A stretch of 64,000 nucleotides of DNA, taken from contig VWPU01000913.1 in assembly GCA_013398955.1 (NCBI GenBank), positions 37,232-101,231 on the forward strand, given 5' to 3'. Shown in pieces: positions 26,701 to 39,900 of this stretch (positions within the stretch are counted from its first letter, which is position 1; every line of letters starts with the position of its first letter). The notes below the pieces were generated by a model, which saw nothing but the letters and a program-made list of their open reading frames with translations, was not told the origin of the DNA and did not search any database. The translations under genes and the position numbers were made by a program. The DNA is from Callaeas wilsoni. Taxonomy: Eukaryota > Chordata > Aves > Passeriformes > Callaeidae.

Positions 26701-29554
26701 TCACTCTAGCTGTGATGTCTGCATTTAGTATTCATTGCCATGCCACTGGTGCTCATGAATTCCTCCCGTGTGCATGTGCCTCTCTCATCCATTTCTATCG
26801 GCATCCCACCGTAATTTATTATTAGTTAAGAATTAATAGACACTTGGAAGTATAATGTTACATTTTTGTCTTCTGGTGCTCTGAAGCATTTCATGCAGCA
26901 GATCAAGCATTAAATCTGTCATGTAAACACATTATTTTGTCATGTGATGCATTATGATAGCCCACTACCAGGAAAATGAAAAGCACTTAACGGTTCGTGT
27001 TTGATGTGTACTGTCAACAAAACTCAGGAAGAATTTATAAGGTGTTGTGGTTTAATGAGTACCTGTTTAATAGGGTTTGAGTATCATTCAAAAATGTGGC
27101 TTTACAGGAGACATGTGATACATTGAATTTCAATGTGAATTATAAAGCCCAATCTAGATCTCCAGGCTTCTACACAGCAAAGATAATAAGATCCAGGGAG
27201 CTGTTTATTAGCAATAAATCATGACCTTTTCTCGTTTTCTCTTGGAATATTCCTCTCTCCTTCATCAGGTTTTCTGAAGCTGCAGGGTCCACATATGGAG
27301 GTGCCATCCAGTATTTTTGATTAGGGCAGAATAACTCAGCTATAGACAGGGAATGAATGAACTAAAGAGAAAGGAAGACCTGATAAACAGGAACTCTACC
27401 AAACACCCAGCCACTGACAAGCCTGGGTGATTTTGGATTTTCCGAAGTTGAAGGAAAAAAAGAGTTGGTTAATGACAAACTTCAGTGAGTGTGTTTCCAG
27501 GAGGAATCTTCACCGAGCAGGCTCCTAACAAAAGTCCCTTTACACCTGGCCAGATGTGTCACAACAGCAGCACAACAAATGGCAAAAATCTGAACACAGA
27601 TGGAATTTCTTCTCCCTTTCCTCCCCAGGATGCTGCTGGGAGCACCTCCCACAAACCAAAACAAGACACAGTGTGATACGGCAAAAACCAGAGAGAAGCC
27701 TGAAGATAAATCCCCATCCCTTCATTAGCCCACAAAGGAACCAGCCAAGCAGTGCTTACAGAGGGAGCCAAAAGTGGATCCACCAAGTGGATCCAAGTTA
27801 CAGCTCCCCTTGACCTCATGGTACACAGTTTACAGGGTAAGAGCCCTAAAACCATCTCTTCAGACGGCTTTGGTTAGAATTCATCAAGACCTGATGCAAT
27901 TAAATGCTCTAAGTTATTAATACTAACAAGATTTACTGCTCTCCATTTACAAACGATTTGCATTTTTATGCATTCTTTTAGCATGGATCATCACGAATTT
28001 CTTTGGTATTCATGAGGTTGCAATTTGTGTATTTCCATAATTACCTCATCATATTCCCCATTAGATAATGGACCAAGGGCATAAAACACCAAGCAGAATT
28101 CAAAAGCAGCATTGACTCTCTGCTCCACTGAGAGACTGAATATCCCTTGTCCTTGAAGCAGAGCTCACAGGAAAGCCCTGGGAAAGAGCTCTGGCCCAGC
28201 ATTGGCTGAGGCTTGCTGGTAGAAATAAAATCTAAAATGTTTTTTAAAAAAACCAGTGCTTGATCATTACAGCCTACAGGAGTTTCCCTCCTCACCCTAA
28301 CTGGGTCCATTGATACATTCTCTCACAGCCCCTGTGGACTAAAGAGGATTGTACCACGCGGATGACAAGCTAAGGAATCCCAATCATTTCCATTCCACAG
28401 CTTTTAAAGTAGGACACAAGTGAGAGCTGAAGAGCCAAACCCAGGATGGACAAACAGTCCCCCATGCCAGGACACTGTCACTGCACCCCCTAAGGGACAG
28501 TTTGCATCCCAAACTGACCCAACCCAAACCTCGTGGCTCATTCACCAGCGCACTGGAAGGAGGGAGAGGAAGGAAGAGAGATGAATTTCATGTACATGGA
28601 AACCTTTTTGTGCACTTAGGAACGGAGATGAGCAGATTTAAAATTAACAGGCTTAGTTCAGTGCTGGGCAAGTGATCTAAAATGGCCAATAAATAATTCA
28701 TGCCAGCACCATCCATCACTGTGCAGCCTGGCCAGTGACGCAGCCCATGTCGGGGGGCTCGCTTGGTGAAAAGAGACAACTTAATTCAGCACAAAGTGAA
28801 TAATCCAAAATCCCATAAATGATTCATCACTGGATTAAAAGCTAAAGATTTCTCCATAAAATTCTCTGCCCTGTATTAAATATGCAGATGATTGTGTGAT
28901 GTTTATTAACTACTGGATGGCTTAGTTAAGGATGACACCGGCTCTGGTGCTTGAGAGCACCTTTGAAGCCATGAATCTTCATTAGATGTGCATTTAAGCA
29001 TGAAAAGGGGTTACCTTCCAGGATTCAATGTTCACTAACTTCAGTAGAACTACAGAAATGTACATGAGAGAAGAGAGTCAGGCCTTAGTGTACTTTGTTT
29101 TAGAAAACACAACTACAGACAGGATTTATTCCCTGGTTTGGGTTACCTACCATACACCTCTTTTCCTTGGCACTGAAAATAAAAACCAACCAAGCAAACT
29201 CCAAAACACACCTGCACAAAATTGTCCTCTTTTCTAGGTACTTAAAAAAAGAAGCTGCATTTTGAATTCGCCAGAGAATACTCAGCTTCTTTTCTTCGAA
29301 AAAAAAAAAAAAAAATTTAAAAAAAAGATATTTTGGGAAGTGGGGGATTTTCCTTCCCCTTGGAGAAGGGTCAGTGTTTGAAAGACTAAAGAAAGGCAAT
29401 GAACTTTTACCAGAGATTATTTCCCACACCTTCCTTCTGAATCCTTCCATGGGTTTTTGCACACTCCAATTTGCCTCTGTCTTCCCAGTGTCCTCATGAT
29501 CTTTCCTGTCTCAGTTTCAAACTGCTTGGAGCTCTTTAGCTGAAGTTAGAAGAG
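26701..29554. other. Gene-free AT-rich stretch, candidate conserved non-coding DNA
   Basis: No coding exon is visible. Three blocks (about 26740-27020, 27880-28060 and 28590-28940) are AT-rich but complex. They are dense in homeodomain-type TAATTA/ATTA cores, and one has a perfect octamer ATTTGCAT at 27956-27963. This texture is common in vertebrate conserved non-coding elements, but conservation itself cannot be seen from one sequence. A 21-base stretch at 28027-28047 is identical to the unit of the tandem array at 32634-32717. Confidence 0.35.
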
Positions 29555-29950
29555 AAGTCCTGTGGGGAGAGGCTGAGGGAGCTGGGGGTGTTTAGCCTGG
29601 AGAAAAGGAGACTCAGGAGGGACATTCTTGCCCTCAGCAACTTCTTGAAAGGAGATTGTGGCCAGGTGGGGATCAGGCTCTGCTCCCAGGAAAGCAGCAA
29701 CAGGACAAGAAGAAATGATCTCAAAGTGCATCAGGGAAAGTTCAGGTTGGACATCAGGAAGAATTTCTTCACTGAAAGCACAGTCGGGCATTGGAAGGGG
29801 CTGCCCAGGGAGGTGGTGGAGTCCCCATCCCTGGAGGTGTTTAAGGAACCATCCCTCAGTGCTCTGATCTGGGTGACAAGGCTGGGATCAGTCATGGGTT
29901 GGACTCGATGATCTCGGAGGTCTTTTCCAACCTCACTGGTTCGGTGGCTG
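29555..29950 (+). mobile_element. CR1 LINE 3' fragment
   Basis: A well-preserved CR1 tail. TGTGGGGAGAGGCTGAGGGA is followed by GTTTAGCCTGGAGAAAAGGA, a segment resembling TTGGACATCAGGAAGAATTT, CTGCCCAGGGAGGTGGTGGA, and a close of GGGTTGGACTCGATGATCTC plus GAGGTCTTTTCCAACCTCA. It is sense on the plus strand. It is less diverged than the copy at 9116-9395, so probably younger. The reading frames across it are relics, not a host gene. Confidence 0.95.
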
Positions 29951-32900
29951 TACACCACGGGGTGAGGAGGCGAGGGTGAGGAGATAAGGGGCTGGGCGAG
30001 GAGATGAGGGTTCTCTGTGGGAAGCCCCACTCCAATCACAGTGTTCCTCTCAGTTTCTAAACACCCTCCAAAGTGATTCCTTGGAGGGCTCCTTGCCAAG
30101 ACCCCTGTCCTGCTGGATGGCAGGAGGGAGCGGATGCTGAGATGAGCTGTGGGTTTGTTTAGGGCTGACATTTCCTTTCCCAGGTCACTGCTTCCACAGT
30201 GTGATTGCAGGAGCTGCTGAGTCTTGGGGTTTGTGTTTCAAATTAGCAAGAGAAACCAAAACCACACTGCTCCCAGCTGAGGTTAGACAGCAGGAGGAAG
30301 AGGAAACCAAGAAGTGCATGGTCACCATAACCCCAGGAGCACAAGAAAACCAGGGTGTTACGGACACTGGCAGGAAATTGTGTTGCTAGAGGCCACATGA
30401 GCCCAGGCCAAGTGTGCTGAAGGCATTCCCTGGAGCCAGCCATGAGCTGAACTCCTGCCTGGGACCTCTGTCATCGCTGAAGGAGGCTGCATTTATTCTG
30501 CTTGGTGTCAGCAAATCTGCATCACCTTTACGGCCCCTCCTCATCTCTCCAGAGCTTTCCCTGCTCAGTCTCTGCAGCTCAATTTTGCCATCTGCTGTCA
30601 TGTCTGTGGCAGCACGTCCCATTTCCTCTTTCTACCAGGCTAAAATTTTCCACTTTTTCATGCATTCATCTCACACTGTGTGGTTATCTCTGTTCTTTCC
30701 CCAAGTCCCATGATGCTATTTATTCTTATTTCTAATTTCCTATGTACTCAGCCACATTCTTCCCTTCTGCTTGCTGTTTCTTAAGCCTCAATTACATTTC
30801 ACCTTTGAAACCAAGAGATTTATTTATATTAACCTTAAAAAATGCCTGGAAAAGCTCATTAAGGCTAAGAAACAAACCTAGAAACATAATGAAATGTGCT
30901 GCTGAGATGGAAAGGGACCATCAGAACAGTCAGCTCCAATAAAGTCTATTAAGAGAGGTCTCTTATTAATCTCAAAATGATATTTAATTCACTTCTCTGG
31001 TTTCTCTTTAAAGGATTTGTACACCTAGCTCAGCGCTTGCCTTTTTTTTTTTTTCTCAGTATTTCCTCCTGTTTCCTCGTTAGTCAATCCCATATCCCAA
31101 AATACTCAGATCTCACTTTTTAATTGCTTTTCTGTACCTCCTCCATACTAATCGGGCAGTTCAGTCATTATCTCCTCACGTCAGACCTCCTTTACCCTCA
31201 TTAATGGGTCATTTTGATACAGACAATTGTCCACAAAGTACTGGGGGCCAGTAAAAATTATTACTTGGACCAAAAGCTAAATCCTTCATTAATTAACTGC
31301 CTTGCTCCACAGAGCTGAGCCAGACTCTCCAGATACAACAACATTTAGGCTTGACATGGACTCTGAACAAATTAAAGCCTGCTTTGCTCTGCCACAGGCT
31401 CCCTGTGCAAGTCCATAAATGCTGAGACAGCTCCAGCAGCTCCAAGTGCTGGGGAGAGGCCTCAGACCTGGGCGATTCCAGCTCCTGGTGCCTGGCAGTT
31501 TGAGAGGCAGTGGGAGGCCAGCATGGAGGGATTGGAGTTTTGGGGAAATGCAGGGTGGTTTTAAAGCAAATGGCTTTGTTCCTTTGCCCTGTGTGTTGCT
31601 TTCATCTGTTACCAGAGGGTTTTCTTGGCTACAGTCCTGTACCTTTACTCAAGTGTATTTTTTTGCCTTCCAAGGTAAAAGTCTTAAAAACGAAGGCAAA
31701 CATTTCCAGATGCCAATGACATCCTCTCCAACAGCCTTTTCTTTCTAAAAACTTACTGCTTTCATCCAGCTTGTCTCCACTAGACCCAGAGACTGCATTC
31801 TGGGGCTTCTGTTGCTTTTGGAAAGCAGCATTTCAGTTTCCTCCAGCTACATTCTAAAAGGCTCCCTTTAACCTTTCCCTGAACATACTGACAGCCCGAG
31901 TGCTCACAAATAACTTCAATGAATTTTCATTTAAACGGAACCCTCCCCAGTCCCTTGCTTCCAATTGCTGCTCTAAACCCAAGCCTCTGCCTCAATAATT
32001 GGGGTGGATAAAAAGATAAATAAGAATGCTCAGTGGCATAAGTCAGACTTACAGCTTCCCTAGAGCTTCTCAGGGCTGCATTTCCCCATGGCTGATCAGA
32101 TCAAACTCACTTTGTTGGCTGCCATCTCTTCTCCCCTTGTGCAGCTCCCCAAAACCAGGGCTTTTAAGTCCAGCCAGCACCACAGCAAATGTGCTAGAAC
32201 CTTCCCAAGTGAGAGCCAGCTCTGCTGTAAAGAAGTCATTAGTGAAGAGCTAATTAGTAAGAGCAAAAGGATTGGCCCAACTTTGCCAATTGGAAGCTTC
32301 AATGGAGATATTGTTGGCTTAATTAGCAGGTTTAATTGGGTGGGGAAAAAAAGGCAAAAAGAAAAGTTTGGGTTTTTCAAAGGAGCACATCAAAACTGTT
32401 TGGGGTTTTCTTTTTTGTTTGTTTCCTTTTAGTCCTTCCAGATTTGTGCGGGATTCATGCCTGGAAGTGACAGGTGCCGGGTCCCTGGGCTCAGCACGGG
32501 CTCTGTGTTGGGGTGGTGACAGCCACAGTCACCGGCGTGGGACAGACACCGCGCTCGGCTGAGCAAACCCAGCCTGGGCGCCACGTCCTGCCTGGGGCCT
32601 CTCCTCTGCCTCCCCCAGCAGCACCACACCGGGGTGTATTTCCATAATTACCTCGTGTGTTTCCATAATTACCTCGTGTGTTTCCATAATTACCTCGTGT
32701 ATTTCCGTAATTACCTCATCGCAGGGCTCTGAACCCAGGCGAGACCGAGAGGGACCCCAAAGAGGAACGTCCCCTGCGTGCCCCAGCTGACGGCCTGGGA
32801 GAGGATGCTGGGCAGCTCAGCCGTCTCACCACAGCCCTGAGCACGACCAGCGGGGAAGTCCAGAGCTGCCAGGCTGTGTTGGCTCCTGATCCAATGCTGT

Positions 32901-33849
32901 GCCCACAATGTGCTTTTACTTCGAGCTGTCGCTGCCCAGAGGTGCCATGGCTGGCACAGGTGAACTGTGCAGAGAACAAACCCTGCCGTGGCTTGGGACC
33001 TTCTCCCAAAATCACTGCAGCAGAATGGGTGAGGGCCCCAGAGAATTACACAAAAGCTCTGCAGTGTATCTCATAGATGATCCCCCAGTCCCCATGGACA
33101 ATCTCTCTTCCTTAACAGACTTAGAAATGAGTGATACGGGGGTTTGTGGGAGCATGGTAGAAAAATTTCCCTCCAGGCTGGTCTTCCGGGCATTTTCCCA
33201 CCTCTGGAAATGCTGCAGTATTTCTTTGGAGAGCTGAGACAGCACACCAGTCATTCCCATACCTGGGGAATAATTAACTCCTGCTCAAATGCCTTAGGAT
33301 GTGGCATAAAAAATACAATTGCCAGCGACAAATTACAAAGTTTATTAAGATATTCTCCAAGGGTTATTCAAACATGCTGAATCACAGGCAGTAGTGGCAC
33401 CCCTTAAGTAATCTGCATTTTTGATTTAAACTCACGGCATTCTTGTAGCTTAATTTTTCTGTTGATTACATAAAAGCACTAAAAACTGTATTTTATGATT
33501 CCTTTTCTTTCTTTATGGCAATTTGAAGATAGGCAGCCTTCCATGTGATGTCTTCTGTTCCTCACAGTACAAGTTGTATTCAAGGAAGGGCATTAGTAAA
33601 AATGGAGAAAAACAAATTCAATTGTGCAACACGGTGTTAGTAAGAAGGCAGATGCCAGAAGTATCCATGAATAATGCATGAAGCCCCTTCTCAAATAAGC
33701 TTCTTTATGCAATGAGTTTTAAGGGTGATGTGGGAAAATTTGCACAAAGATTTTAAATTTTCATAGTTGAAGCTTTGGCCTTTGTTTTATGCCCGCTGAT
33801 ATTTTGAGGGCTCATAAGTATCTCTCAGTGCAGCATGGAACAGGCCCTT
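29951..33849. other. Gene-free stretch downstream of TIMD4
   Basis: No coding exon recognised. It contains the 4 x 21-bp array at 32634-32717, a T-rich run near 31041-31054, and an AT-rich block at 33270-33480. The block holds a minus-strand AATAAA at 33341-33346 that could be a distal TIMD4 polyadenylation signal. A short imperfect palindrome TTAAGAGAGGTCTCTTATTAA lies near 30948-30970. Confidence 0.45.
32634..32717 (+). repeat. Tandem array, four 21-bp units
   Basis: Four head-to-tail units of consensus GTGTRTTTCCRTAATTACCTC, almost identical to one another, each carrying a TAATTA core. The units start at 32634, 32655, 32676 and 32697. The last is followed by ATC, as is the single dispersed copy at 28027-28047. 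Confidence 0.97.
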
Positions 33850-33855
33850 TTTATT
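33850..33855 (-). terminator. Candidate polyadenylation signal of TIMD4 (AATAAA)
   Basis: TTTATT on the plus strand reads AATAAA on the gene strand, about 34 bases after the stop codon. That is short for a 3' UTR. A second AATAAA at 33341-33346 may be the one mainly used. Confidence 0.35.
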
Positions 33856-33888
33856 TCCCATGGCATCTGCAGGTGATGCAGGAGCTCT

Positions 33889-33961
33889 TCACAGGGAAAA
33901 AATGTTGTTTTCTCCTTCAGCACCGCTGAAAACTTTGTCAGTCTCTTCTGGTTGTCCAACA
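33889..33961 (-). CDS. TIMD4: TIMD4 exon 8, end of cytoplasmic tail
   Basis: The acceptor follows TCTCACTGCAG and the phase is 2. The exon encodes VGQPEETDKVFSGAEGENNI followed by FSL and a TGA stop at 33889-33891. It contains no tyrosine. The position matching the ENVYI tyrosine of the neighbouring TIM gene is a phenylalanine. Confidence 0.85.
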
Positions 33962-36900
33962 CTGCAGTGAGAAGCACAGATCACTATGGAGGGCCCAAAA
34001 GGACATTGCTGCTTCAGAACATCCTTTCTTATTTGTAACATCAGCAAATCCCCATGGAAACGGAAACCTGAGGCTACTGAGGCCAATTACTGCAATGAAG
34101 TAACTCCTACATTTTACACCTGGGAGATGTTTACCTGGCTTGCATTCTTCTCATGGACAGGAAAGGGTTTAAACCCTGCAATGGCAGCAGTAGGGTAACC
34201 ACCACGGGATTCAGAAAAGAGACTCTCCGTGGCCCCCAGTCCCTGTCTCTCAGGTGGGGTAAGCAGTGAAGGACCATCTGAAAAGTTCTTGGTCTTTGGA
34301 AAAGGGGTGGTACTTCACTGGACTCCCCTGTGGTTTGTGCACAGAAAAGATGGTTTTTCAAGATAAGCCAGAAGACGTGAACTTAGCAGCTGCACCTGCA
34401 CAAGGTATCACGTGCTGGTACTCAATCAAAAGTAAAAGCAGATGAGGCACTTCCTTAAGCTGGAGTCACTACACTGCAGGAACACTTGCTTAATTTCTCC
34501 AGTGCCCTGGGTTCCTGTTCATTCCTACATGGAAGCAGCATTCAGGAACCACTATTTAATTTCTGGAGTGAATTTACCTAAAGCTTCCTCCTAATACAAT
34601 TTTGGTAATCAGCACCACAAGCCAATGCTGCACCCATTACAATCAGTGGCCAATACCTTCCTGTCTCTAAGAAAAATTACACTGGAACTTTTAATAGGAA
34701 ATTGCAAAATGGATTACCTTTTTGTTATAAACTGCTTTGCATGTTTACCTGGAAGCAAAATAACATTAATGTTACAATGGCAAATCAAAATCTATAATTC
34801 TATTGTGTCTGTCAAACAAGCTCAGAAGCAATGATAGCAAGTCGCAAAACTTCCGTGGGCTAAGCAGGAAAGAAAGGATCCCATCCTGATTTCAGTTACA
34901 CCTGTGTGTTTTGGGAGCAATTCCAGGAAACTATGGGGCCATTTAAGCATAAAGAGAGAGCCAACAGGATAAGCCAGCCCTGCAAAAAATGAGTGAACAG
35001 GTTCTTTGCACAGGCTGCATCCCCACCTACTCACGCTCCCTGGGCCCCTCATGGAGCCACAGTGTTGGAGTGAGGACAGCAGCTCCCATAAAATGAACAG
35101 AGCACTGACCCCAGGGCTATGGCAGAGCTGCCAGAATAACGAGGGACACAGGAGGACATGAGCACCAGGCCAGCATTAGAATAACTTACCATAAAGATAC
35201 TTACGCTTCCAAACCAACGAGATTATCAGTATGAAAAGGATGGACCCCACTATGACACAAGCAATGAGAATGGCAGAGCTGGGAAACTGGAAGGGAGAGA
35301 GAGAAACTGAAAAGGCTTTAGGAGCACGTTTCCTTCAGAGCTGTTTTGCACAGGAAGCTCAGAGCACTGGGCTGCGATTCGCAATGCTGTTCTGAGCTTG
35401 CCCGTACAAAGTGTTGAGAAGACACATCAAACTCATCATGATAAAAAACATGATTTACCTGTTCAGTATTTAATAAATCTTATTCTGAAATATTGAAACC
35501 AGCTGCATCCCACTTAATATGAATTTCTCCATAAGGTGTCCAAAGTAGAAGCAGAAGCTCAGCCACCCTCATCCTTCTCTTAGAGACAGGGAGTGTAACA
35601 CCCTCCTGACTTGCCTTTTTCCTGCTCACACCTCGAGGATGTCACCTCCCCTCTCTCACAGGGATGCCAGGGGATGAGTTTTTTCTGAAGTGTCCAAGCC
35701 AGATGGAATGCTCCGGCTTTGGCTCTATCCACTGAAAAGAGGAACAGGTGGTTCCTGAGCTTCTAAATAAAAGTTCAAACCACTGTTTGCAAAAGCTGTC
35801 CCTGCAGTATGAGCACACTGAAAATCACTAGTATGTCCTACTGTCCTAATCAAACACTGTTTCTAATCAAACACTCTTGAAACTTACAGGAAGTTTTACC
35901 TTATCTCCTCTATCTTCATGTTTCTCAGCATTGCCATCTGACTTTGCTGAAACCTCTGAAAATGAAAGAGATTGAGATTATTACTGGCACGGCCACCTGG
36001 AGGAGTGAGGGCTGCAGTGGCTGTCACTGCTTCAGCCAAGGAGCAATGAACTCTCAGGGAATGAGAAAGGCAAAAGCACCCTGCAACCAAAAGAGAAGGA
36101 TCAGTTTCCAGCACAAACTGTAGCCATGGGAAACTTCAGCCTTCCTCAAGAAAGAGGAGGCTTCCCAGGAGCAGCCCGTGAAGTGAGATGAGAGAAACTT
36201 GTCTGCTGTGAAGGAGTTTTCACTTGTGTAACGTGACAAGGTGGCATGGACAGCAGAGGTGGTAAACAGGGTGTAAGTCTAAGTGGAGGAACTGACTCAG
36301 TTTAGTTGTAGCCAGACAAAGGAGACTGTGTGCATGAGGCACCCAGAATGGTACAGAGCGATGGGGGCGAGCAGGTGGTCACAAATCACAGAATCATACA
36401 ATGGTTTCGGTTGGAAAGGACCTTAAAGATCATCCAGTTCCAGCCCCAGGGACACCTTTACTGTCCCAGGTTGCTCCAAGCCCTGTCCAGCCTGTCCTTG
36501 GACACTTCCAGGGATGGGGCAGTCACAGCTTCTCTGGGCAACCTGTGCCAGGGCGTCCCCACCCTCACAGGGAAGAATTTTTTCCTAATGTCCAATCTGA
36601 AGCTACCCTATGTCAGTTTGAAGCCATTTCCCCTTCTCCTGTCATTACATATTCTTGTAAATAGTGTCTCTCCAATACATAATTCCATTGCTATTTTTCT
36701 TTTTTTTTCACTTTGCAGAGTACATTATCCTGTTAATAACCTAATCTGCCCCAAATATCTCAGTTCTGACCAGCCCCCTGTGAGAGCTGTGTTGATGTGT
36801 CTCCATATCCCATGCTTGTATTATATCAAAGACATGAACAGGGCATGGGCAGCTCATGCCAGTGTAAGCAGAAATTTGCACAGGAGTAGAAAAGAGATTA

Positions 36901-39900
36901 TGACTAATAAGTACTACAGCTAAACAAATACAGGTGATAAAACCCTAAGAAGTACTAAAAATCCTGGGGATGTGTGAACACTGCGTTTTGTCATGTGCCT
37001 GGTTTATGACACTCCACTCTCTCAGAGATCTGCGCTTCAGAACTACCCCAAATCCACGAGAAATGCAGATGTAGCAGAGATAATGCAGGTCCCACAAGTT
37101 AAAGTTAAACTTTATGGCAATATGTGCAGCCTGGCTGATGGGACCACCTATTGCTGCTCACTTTGATACTTGAAAGAGCAAGGGTATTTTGGGGGTCTGA
37201 AGCATGGCTGGCACTGGCAGGGTTGTAGCTGGGGGAAAGCAAGTGAAGAGAAGAGAAATTAAATCAGAGCCTGGGCAGCCGGAGCCCTCCACCAGGCAAC
37301 CCAACTTATCTGCCAAAAACTGTGCTTAGAGATGGAGGGCTCTTAACCCTGGGTTTCTCTCCTGTTGTTGTAACACCAATATAATGTTCAGCAGCAAATC
37401 AGCCTTCCCTTACCTTACAGCAAGCCTGAGCTGGGTGCACTCAGTGCATTATTTCACAGAGTGAAAAGAGACTGAGTCAAGAACTGAACTTGCCTTACAG
37501 TTCTCACCAGACACCAGCCAACTGGGCTGCAGCATTTTCACACCTTGTGACAGTTTGACACGGGGTTTTGCACGGGTGGGAGTGATTCACACCAACAGGG
37601 TTCATCTGCTGTTACTGCTCTTGTGGTGGCTCTTTCCAGATCACTGTCACCACTCAAGTTGCGACAAGAATCCCGGAGCTAAGACCCTTTCTAAAACTTC
37701 ATATTTAGGACAAAATAGAGGCATTATCCATCACCCCAGAAGGGTGACATGTGAGAGTGGAGTGAGAAACCCCCACAAATGCTCAAGAGACCAGTTTAGT
37801 CTCTTCTGTGAGCCCTCTCCAGGGGCATTAAGGAACATTCTGCTGTAAGCCTTTAGGTCTATCAAAAGAAGACCTGCAAAATTCTAAATACTGTGAGTTT
37901 AAAAATTAAGAGATTCTTGGCTCTTACTGAAACTAAGAGGCCAAATACAGCATGCCATCCTTGAATTTTAGCATTTAGTTCTCTGTTGAGGGCACAATAC
38001 TTGGGAAGAATTTAAAATGCAAAGCTCAATGAACTCACAGTGATGACAAATCACACACCTGAGAATTCAGCAATGTTGAAAAGTTCAATTTTTAACTTCT
38101 CTCAGACCCAAGATACCCAAAAGTTGTGAGTGATTCAAAATTAACTTCCTTTGGAGGTATAAAATCATGTTTTTCTCAGCTGTTGTTACATCCTGACTTC
38201 AAACAATTTCTTTGTGGACTCCAGATACTTCTTACTGCCAGCTGCAATGAGTAACTATCAGTATGTGCTAGGTACACTCTTAAGAATACTCATTAGTTTT
38301 GATTGTGCCAACTTTTTAATTTCTCTGAGCAAGCAGCTTCTGACCTTACCACGTTTTCCCACTCACCCATGGCTGACACCTTTTCCATCACGACAGAGTT
38401 GGTAGTTTCCTCTGCAGTTGCAAGTGTACCTGGGAATTCAGTAGTCACTGAAACAAAGTAAAAAGTAATGCTTATAAAGATCACTTTTTAGGAGGGTCTC
38501 CACATGGCACTCAAATTTGTGCAGCCATCAATCCGTGGAAAAGAAGTCAGTAACGTGGATAAAGTAGCAACCTACGAATGGTTTGGTGACAGGTCACTCT
38601 GACCACTAATGACAGCAGCAGCCTTCACATATGAGAATGTAAATACTCAATTTCAAATGTGTTTTAAATTCTCACTCTTTCTCGAGCAGAACATACTCTA
38701 AACCAACCTTTTCACCAGGCAATTTCAATCGTTTTTTCCAAATCAAGAAAAAAATTAGTGCACAGTTAAGTGAATCTCTCTTACTCCACCTCAGGTGCTG
38801 GACTTCCCATTTATTTCTGTTGTACTTCATGAGGTTTCTGTCACAATATTTCTCCATGATAAAGCTCCTCTGAAGGAAGCCTGACTCTCTGCTGCCTTGG
38901 CTGTTCACCCCAATTTAGCATCATGTACAACATCTGACCTGAGTTTGCTTAAATCCCCTGAAACACCCCCATAGGCATCTCAGAGAGAACTTCCCAGATA
39001 CAAATAAAAGTATTTGGAGAGTCTCTGTGATGCCAGTCAGGCTATCACAGACCATCTCTGCTGCACAGGAAAAGGAAAGGATTGGCGCTGGTTACCCTCT
39101 GTACTTCCAGGGAGCGTGAAGCAGAACATGTCATCTTCAGTCGTCACATCAGCTGCTTGGGAAGTAGTTGGAAAATCTGGGGGAGCACTGGTTTCCACCA
39201 CAGTTACTGGAAAAAGATCATTTTCTGTCACAGCAATTGTTGGGGGATGTAACTCCCATGCAGTTACTGCTGGAGACTCGATGGCTGTGATTGCTGGTGT
39301 GGAGGTGCTGGTTGTCAGCAGGACTTCAGTCTCTGGTGTTGGCTGGAGATCAGAGGTTGCTTGAGGAGCAAAAGTTGTTTCTGTAAAATGTTTTGGGAAA
39401 ACAGGAGCTTTTCTCGTGGTGGTGGTTGTGGTCACTGGAGGGGCTGCATGGAAAAAACACAGCCAAGAGAAAAGCCAGGTCAGAGCATTCCCAACCAACC
39501 CCGAGGGCAGCCAATGCAGAAATGAATGAAAATTATCTGGCTGCTGAAATACTGAGAACGAAGGTGGCAGAGCCACCAGTCACAAAGCTATTTTAATTAG
39601 CTGAAAGCACGACCAGAGAAATTCACAGATTTATAGATCTGCTTTTCTTTTACCAATCTCAAACATCCTCTCCTTGACCCTCTTATAGAAATGGAAGGGC
39701 CAGAATCTTGTGTGGTAGAACCCTAAATCTTGCAAACTTTGTTATTTTGCTTTTCAATGTCCTCCTAAAAATATAATAAATAAAACAGCTCAATTTTTCA
39801 GCTACAAGCTTCTTGTTAATCTTTGCAACTGGTTCTTTTTTCATGGACTGTTGCCCTCAACCTCAGGAGCAGACAAGAAATTGCAACGTTTTTCACCCTC

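Noticed and set aside
27771..27796. Two GTGGATCCA repeats 14 bases apart
   Set aside because: Short direct repeat with no wider structure; consistent with chance.
29588..29911. 107-codon frame with weak reverse-transcriptase-like look
   Set aside because: It is the untranslated 3' region of a CR1; frames in both directions reflect the conserved repeat, not an active LINE.
34741..34860. Alternative acceptor after TTTGACAG for TIMD4 exon 7
   Set aside because: Reading on from the phase-1 junction meets a TAG within four codons, so it cannot be the coding exon.
36330..36923. 197-codon plus-strand frame
   Set aside because: Its core is an antisense CR1 fragment (36385-36675), so it is repeat-derived.
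39014..39364. 116-codon plus-strand frame rich in Val and Ser
   Set aside because: It is the antisense of the TIMD4 mucin exon, whose Thr codons read as Val/Ser-rich sequence on the other strand.
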